From assembly GCF_020889705.1 (NCBI RefSeq), contig NZ_JACMYP010000021.1:1-58849 (forward strand): 58,849 bases of DNA, read 5' to 3'. Under the pieces are notes generated by a model. That model saw nothing but the letters and a program-made list of their open reading frames with translations, was not told the DNA's origin and ran no database searches. Numbering within the stretch: the stretch's first letter is position 1; each line of letters begins with the position of its first letter. Both the position numbers and the translations under genes were made by a program. Of this stretch, positions 54,160 to 58,849 are shown in pieces. The DNA comes from Bradyrhizobium altum. Its GTDB lineage: Bacteria; Pseudomonadota; Alphaproteobacteria; Rhizobiales; Xanthobacteraceae.

Positions 54160-55164
54160 ATGGAAAGTAGTTCGAACGGAATAACGAGGCGCTCGATTCT
54201 GGCGGCGGCTGCGTCGGCACCGGCAGTAGTGGGGGGTGCGAGCCCGGCTCATGCTGAGGATATCGACGAAATTGCCGCCCGAACGCGAGCAGCCCTAAAA
54301 GACCCGAAGGGGACTAAACTTGTTCTGCTCGGCACTGGGGCGGGACCTGTGCCGGGTCAAGCACAGAGGATGACGTCACATGCCATCGTCCATGACGGTG
54401 CAGCCTACGTTCTTGACTGCGGCCTCTCCGTCACGAGGCAGTTCGCGCGAACGGGCGTGCCGTTCTCACAGGTACGATCGATCTTCATTACTCACCATCA
54501 TCCTGATCACAATATCGAGCTGGGGCCGTTCCTTGTGCTGGGCTGGATACACGGGCTACAGCAGTCGGTGCAGGCGTATGGGCCGCCGCCGCTGGGCCAA
54601 ATGACCCGTGATTTGTTCGCAGCCCATAAGCCGACAATAGACTTCTGGGCAGAAGACTTTCAGCGTAAGCCGCTGGAGATGATCGAGGTCCACGAGGTCA
54701 CGGGTGCCGGAGTGGTTATGAAGGACCCGGTTGTCACGGTGCGAGCCGTTCAAGTGCAGCATCCCCCGATAGTACCATCGTTCGCATACCGGTTCGATTT
54801 CGCTGACCGCTCGATTGCATTTTCGGGCGATACCGTGCCGCTCGCTGCGGTGGCGGATCTGGCCAAAGGAGCCGACGTCCTTGTGCACGAGGCGATGGAT
54901 GTCGCCGCTACTCAAAACTTCGTGCGTAGGCTAGTCGCCACGGGGTTTCCCGGAACATACGATGTAGCGATGAAGCACATGTATGCTGTCCATTCGCCTA
55001 CCGAGGAGGTTGGCCGCATTGCGGCCGAGGCAGGTGTCAAGACGCTAGTATTGTCGCATTTGGTGCCTGGTACTGGTGAAGTGAGCGATGCGGACTGGCG
55101 TGAAGCCGCAGCTAAGCACTTCAAAGGGGAAATTATCGTTGGACGAGATCTTATGGTGATCTAA
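54160..55164 (+). CDS. Tat-exported metallo-beta-lactamase-fold hydrolase
   Basis: About 334 residues from ATG 54160. The N-terminus has T-R-R-S-I-L-A-A-A-A-S-A, a twin-arginine signal, ending near A-H-A. The metal motif H-H-H-P-D-H (residues 112-117) and downstream F-S-G-D-T and L-S-H-L place it in the RNase Z/arylsulfatase-like branch. Periplasmic hydrolase, substrate unknown. The gap of 87 bases after the TDO-like gene suggests co-transcription. The longer frame from 54091 has no ribosome site. Confidence 0.8.
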   Translation: MESSSNGITRRSILAAAASAPAVVGGASPAHAEDIDEIAARTRAALKDPKGTKLVLLGTGAGPVPGQAQRMTSHAIVHDGAAYVLDCGLSVTRQFARTGVPFSQVRSIFITHHHPDHNIELGPFLVLGWIHGLQQSVQAYGPPPLGQMTRDLFAAHKPTIDFWAEDFQRKPLEMIEVHEVTGAGVVMKDPVVTVRAVQVQHPPIVPSFAYRFDFADRSIAFSGDTVPLAAVADLAKGADVLVHEAMDVAATQNFVRRLVATGFPGTYDVAMKHMYAVHSPTEEVGRIAAEAGVKTLVLSHLVPGTGEVSDADWREAAAKHFKGEIIVGRDLMVI

Positions 55165-55287
55165 CGCCGGCGATCTCGCCCGTTTTTGGGACAGTGCTGA
55201 TCGGCCAGAGCCGCCGGCCGGATCACTCCGGACACGCAAAGATAGCCGCCCGCGCGACGTTTTCACCTCCCAAATCAGCGGGGATCG

Positions 55288-58200
55288 TCAGTTGAAGCCT
55301 GTCCCGGCACCCCCGGCACCGAACTTGCGGATCGCAACATAGATGACGGGCGTCAGGAAGAGGCCGAAGATGGTCGCCCAGCATACGTGCAAAGACCGTT
55401 ACGCCGGTCGCGCGCCGGACTTCGCTTCCAGCGCCAGCGCCGATAAGCAGCGGTACCGTGCCCGCGATGAAGGCCACGGATGTCATGACGATCGGGCGCA
55501 GCCGGAGCCGGCAGGCTTCCAGGGCAGATGCGACCGTACCTTCTCCCTGGATCTCTAGCTCGCGTGCAAATTCGACGATCAGGATAGCGTTCTTGCATGC
55601 GAGGCCCATCAGCACAACCAAGCCGACTTGCACGAAGACATTGTTGCTGCCGCCCGTGAGCCAGACCCCTGAGAGGGCAGCGAACATGCACACTGGGACG
55701 ATGAGAATGACCGCGAGTGGCATCGTCCAACTTTCGTACAAGGCAGCCAGTGCCAGGAAAGCAAGCATCACAGCGATAGCAAACACAATGATGGCGGAAC
55801 TGCTCTGCGTGGCCTGCTGGTAACTCGGGTCGGTCCACTCAAGTTCGATGCCAGTTGGCAGAACCCTGTGAGCAATTTCGCGGAGCTTGGTAGGAACCTC
55901 GCCCGACGACAGCACTTTGGGATCGGCATCACCGATGAGGTCCGCCGCCGGATACCCATTGTAGCGCATAACTGGATCCGGACCGTACGTGTGCAGTACA
56001 GTCGCGACTGCTCCGATCGGGACCATTTCACCGCGTGAATTTCGTACGCGCAGGTTTGTGATGTCCTCGACTCGTTGCCGGAGCGAGGTATCAGCCTGGG
56101 CGATGACCCTGTATACCCGGCCGAATAGGTTAAAGTCGTTGATGTAAACGGATGCGAGATAGACCTGGAGGGTGTCAAAGAGGTCCGTAAGGGCGATACC
56201 TTGAGACTTTGCCTTAACGCGATCGACCTTGACTTCCAAGTGTGGGACGTTGGCTTGGTAGGAGCTGACCGGATAGGTGATCCCAGGCGTATTTGCGATC
56301 TCAGCCTGGAATCGCTCCAGCGCTTTCTGCAGAGCCCCATATCGTAGCCCTGCGTTGTCCTTCAGGAACAGCGAGTAACCCGATCCATTACCCAGACCCT
56401 TTATAGGCGGTGGCAGCACGGCATAGGCGGATCCGGCGCTCAGCGCGGCGAATTTCTTAGTGAGTTCTGCATTGACGTCGCCTGCGTTGCGCGAGCGTGC
56501 ATCAAACGGTTTGAGGATGATGTACGAGGTGGCGAAGTTAGGTGTGTTGGTGTTCTGCAGAGCGTTGAACCCAACGTAGGAGGTGACAAAGTCGACGCCG
56601 TCGACCTTCTCTGCGATTGCAGCCATCTCGCGGGTCAGATTGTCGGTACGTGAAAGTGACGCGCCACCGGGTAGTTGGGCGCCGCCAAATAGGTACAATT
56701 TGTCCTGGTTGGGTATGAAGCCGCTCGGAATGACCTGGAACAGCACGAACTTGCCGCTCAGCAGCAAGAGATAAGTCGTGAAGACCCCTCCGCGTCTGCG
56801 GAGGAGGCTGCCTACGGTGCGCTCATAGCGTGTCGAGTTTCGACTGAAGAAGCGATTGAACGGTCGGAATAGCCATCCCAGCCCGCGGTCCATAATGCGA
56901 GTGACCAGGTCCTTGGGGGCACCATGTCCACGGAGTAGCTTCGCGGCGAGAGCTGGAGAAAGGGTGAGAGAGTTTATCGCGGAGAGGACGGTCGAGATCG
57001 CGATCGTGACCGCAAACTGTTTGTAGAACTGGCCGGTGATCCCGGTCACGAAGGCCATGGGCACAAACACGGAGCACAGGACGACACCGATTGCGACGAT
57101 CGGGCCAGACACTTCCTTCATCGCTTGATGTGCCGCATCGCTTGGGCTTAAGCCGAGCTCGATATTGCGCTCGACATTCTCGACCACGACGATCGCGTCG
57201 TCGACCACAATGCCAATTGCGAGAACCATGCCGAAGAGCGTCGGCGTGTTGATCAAGTGGCCAAGTAGATAAAGGAAGGAAAAGGTGCCAATGATCGAGA
57301 CGGGCACCGCGATCAGCGGGATGATGGAAGCTCGCCAGGTTTGCAGGAAGAAGATCACGACGATGACGATCAGGACGGTCAAGGAGCGATTGCTGAACCG
57401 CACTAATAGATTCTCTCACAAAAATGGTCGGGTCCCATTCAGAGCGGTAACTGACCCCGTTGGGAAAATGCTTCGAGAGAATATCCAGCTTGGCGTAAAC
57501 GGCTTTGGCGACGCCGATCGCGTTGGCGCCGGGCGTGAGGAAGATACCGATCGCCGCGCCGGCCTGTTGCCCGCGGAACAGGCGCATCGTGTAGTCACCG
57601 GAATCCAGTTGGACACGCGCGACGTCCGCTAGTTTGGTCGTCTGGCCCGCATCGCCAGTCTTCAGAACTATGTCCGAGAACTCCTGCTCGTTGCGTAGTC
57701 GTCCCTGAACGTTGATGGAGATAAGTAGATCTGTATCTTTGGGCGACGGCTCGGCCCCAAGTTGCCCTGCCGAAACCTGGACATTCTGCTCGCGAACTGC
57801 GTCGATGGCATCCTGCGCTGTCAGTCCTCGTGCTGCGAGCTTGTTTGGTTCGAGCCATATCCGCATAGCATAGTCGCCAGACCCATAAAGTTGTACGTCG
57901 CCAACTCCTGGCAGCCGGGCCAACTCATCCTTGACGTGCAAGCGGATGTAGTTGCGGACGTAAAGGGAATCGTACGTTCCATCCGGAGAATATACGTCCA
58001 GATACATGAGAGGAGTGGGCGACTGCTTCTGGGTCGTGACGCCATCTTGGCGAACAGTTTCTGGCAAGCGGCTGAGGGCTTGGGCGACACGGTTTGAACG
58101 CGAACGGCTGCCTCGTCGGGCCTCACGTTGGACGAGAACGTCACCACGGTCTGGAGGCTGCCGTCTGAGCTTGCCACCGACTTCATGTAGATCATGTCCT

Positions 58201-58423
58201 CGACGCCGGTGATTGCCTCTTCCAGGGGCACTGCGACGGAATCGGCAATTTCCTTGGGATTCGCGCCAGGATAGGTTGCCCTGACGACGACGGTTGGTGG
58301 CACCACCTCCGGAAATTCACCGGAGGGCAGTTGAGGGATGGCGATAAGTCCTGCCCCAAAGATGACGAAGGACAGGACGATGGCAAAGGTCGGCCTGTTG
58401 ATGAAGAACTTTGAAAGGTCCAT
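55288..58423 (-). pseudogene. RND (HAE1) efflux pump inner-membrane protein, multiply frameshifted
   Basis: The three consecutive frames spell a complete AcrB/MexB-type pump of ~1,045 codons. The N-terminus F-F-I-N-R-P-T-F-A (58423 start), the porter domain, the G-I-V-V-D-D-A-I-V-V-V-E-N-V-E-R segment, and the C-terminal end F-G-L-F-L-T-P-V-I-Y-V up to the stop at 55288 are all present but split. Shifts lie near 58090 (one A lost in an A run), near 57385, and near 55375. The net length is one base over a multiple of three. Intact, it would export hydrophobic compounds using protons. It may be inactive or the result of sequence errors. Confidence 0.85.
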
Positions 58424-58432
58424 TGAGGTACT

Positions 58433-58849
58433 TCAGTGGTCCGAGGCGTTATCTTGCGAGCTCACGGAGCCAACGTCATCGGTGAGTCTCAATTGGGCCA
58501 TATGCGGCGTGACTAGAGTGTCCGTGACATAGAGTTTTTGGAGACCACCGACGACTATCCGGTCGTCTGGCCCGAGGCCGGATTCGATCACGCGCAACCC
58601 TCTTACAGTGCGTCCCGTTGTGACATCCCTTCTGGTGGCCTTGTTGTTGGGGGCGACGACGTAGACATACTTCCTGTTCTGATCGGTAAGAACGGCTCGA
58701 TCAGACACCAGAATGGCCGATCGCTTGCCACTACCTGCGAACTGAACTCGCGCGTAAAGACCCGGGGTCAACGCCCCAGTGCTGTTGGTTACCAAAGCGC
58801 GGACGCGGATGGTTCCAGTCCCAGGATCAAGTTGGTTATCTATGAAGCT
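58433..58849 (-). CDS. RND efflux membrane fusion protein, C-terminal part (runs off the window)
   Basis: Intact frame from the window edge to the stop at 58433: about 139 residues, the C-terminal barrel and membrane-proximal region of an AcrA/MexA-like periplasmic adaptor. Key segments: N-Q-L-D-P-G-T-G-T-I-R-V-R-A, G-L-Y-A-R-V-Q-F, and G-L-G-P-D-D-R-I-V-V-G-G-L-Q-K. The start lies beyond 58849. It precedes the pump gene on the same strand by nine bases, the standard order. Confidence 0.85.
   Translation of the reverse strand, partial: SFIDNQLDPGTGTIRVRALVTNSTGALTPGLYARVQFAGSGKRSAILVSDRAVLTDQNRKYVYVVAPNNKATRRDVTTGRTVRGLRVIESGLGPDDRIVVGGLQKLYVTDTLVTPHMAQLRLTDDVGSVSSQDNASDH

Overview
The window reads as accessory DNA of a GC-rich alphaproteobacterium, most likely Bradyrhizobium or a close relative. 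This is inferred from the protein types (IS66 transposase, DUF3050, ChrB, HAAT-type ABC transporters, LysR/AraC-controlled aromatic operons), not from a marker gene. It has three zones. (A) 1-25.2 kb is a patchwork with much decay: an IS66 remnant at the left edge, LysR / carboxylesterase / aromatic-acid-type MFS, a GAF-PAS histidine kinase, a frameshifted superoxide dismutase, DUF3050 and ChrB, an AraC regulator with a cytochrome P450, a scar with two gene fragments, a frameshifted 2-oxoglutarate dehydrogenase E1 (sucA) followed by mug and a GlxA-type regulator, a metallo-hydrolase/TetR divergon, a frameshifted histidine kinase and a decayed SphA-type protein.

(B) 25.8-55.2 kb is an almost intact aromatic-compound catabolic block. 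It has a class A flavin monooxygenase, then an AraC regulator divergent from an unusual flavin monooxygenase fused to cytochrome b5, followed by ferredoxin reductase, ferredoxin and a truncated maleylacetate reductase. Next is a LysR-flanked hydroxyquinol operon: flavin reductase, SnoaL-like protein, HpaB/GraD-like monooxygenase, maleylacetate reductase, hydroxyquinol 1,2-dioxygenase. Then come a five-gene HAAT ABC importer, a nitroreductase, a GST, a LysR regulator, a second ring-cleavage operon (PcpA/LinE-like VOC dioxygenase, iron-dependent dehydrogenase, amidase), a small XRE-type regulator with an intact SphA protein, and a tryptophan 2,3-dioxygenase-like heme protein with a Tat-exported metallo-beta-lactamase-fold protein.

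(C) 55.3-58.85 kb holds a multiply frameshifted RND efflux pump gene and the end of its membrane-fusion partner.

Working model (inference): aromatic, possibly nitro- or N-substituted, compounds cross the outer membrane with help of the SphA/phenol-MetA-type protein and the inner membrane by the HAAT importer. They are hydroxylated or reduced by the flavin enzymes and nitroreductase, and the rings are opened by the intradiol and VOC dioxygenases. Both routes run towards maleylacetate and then beta-ketoadipate. One related inverted-repeat motif precedes the importer operon, the nitroreductase and the second ring-cleavage operon, so these three may form one regulon. No rRNA, tRNA or CRISPR array was seen.
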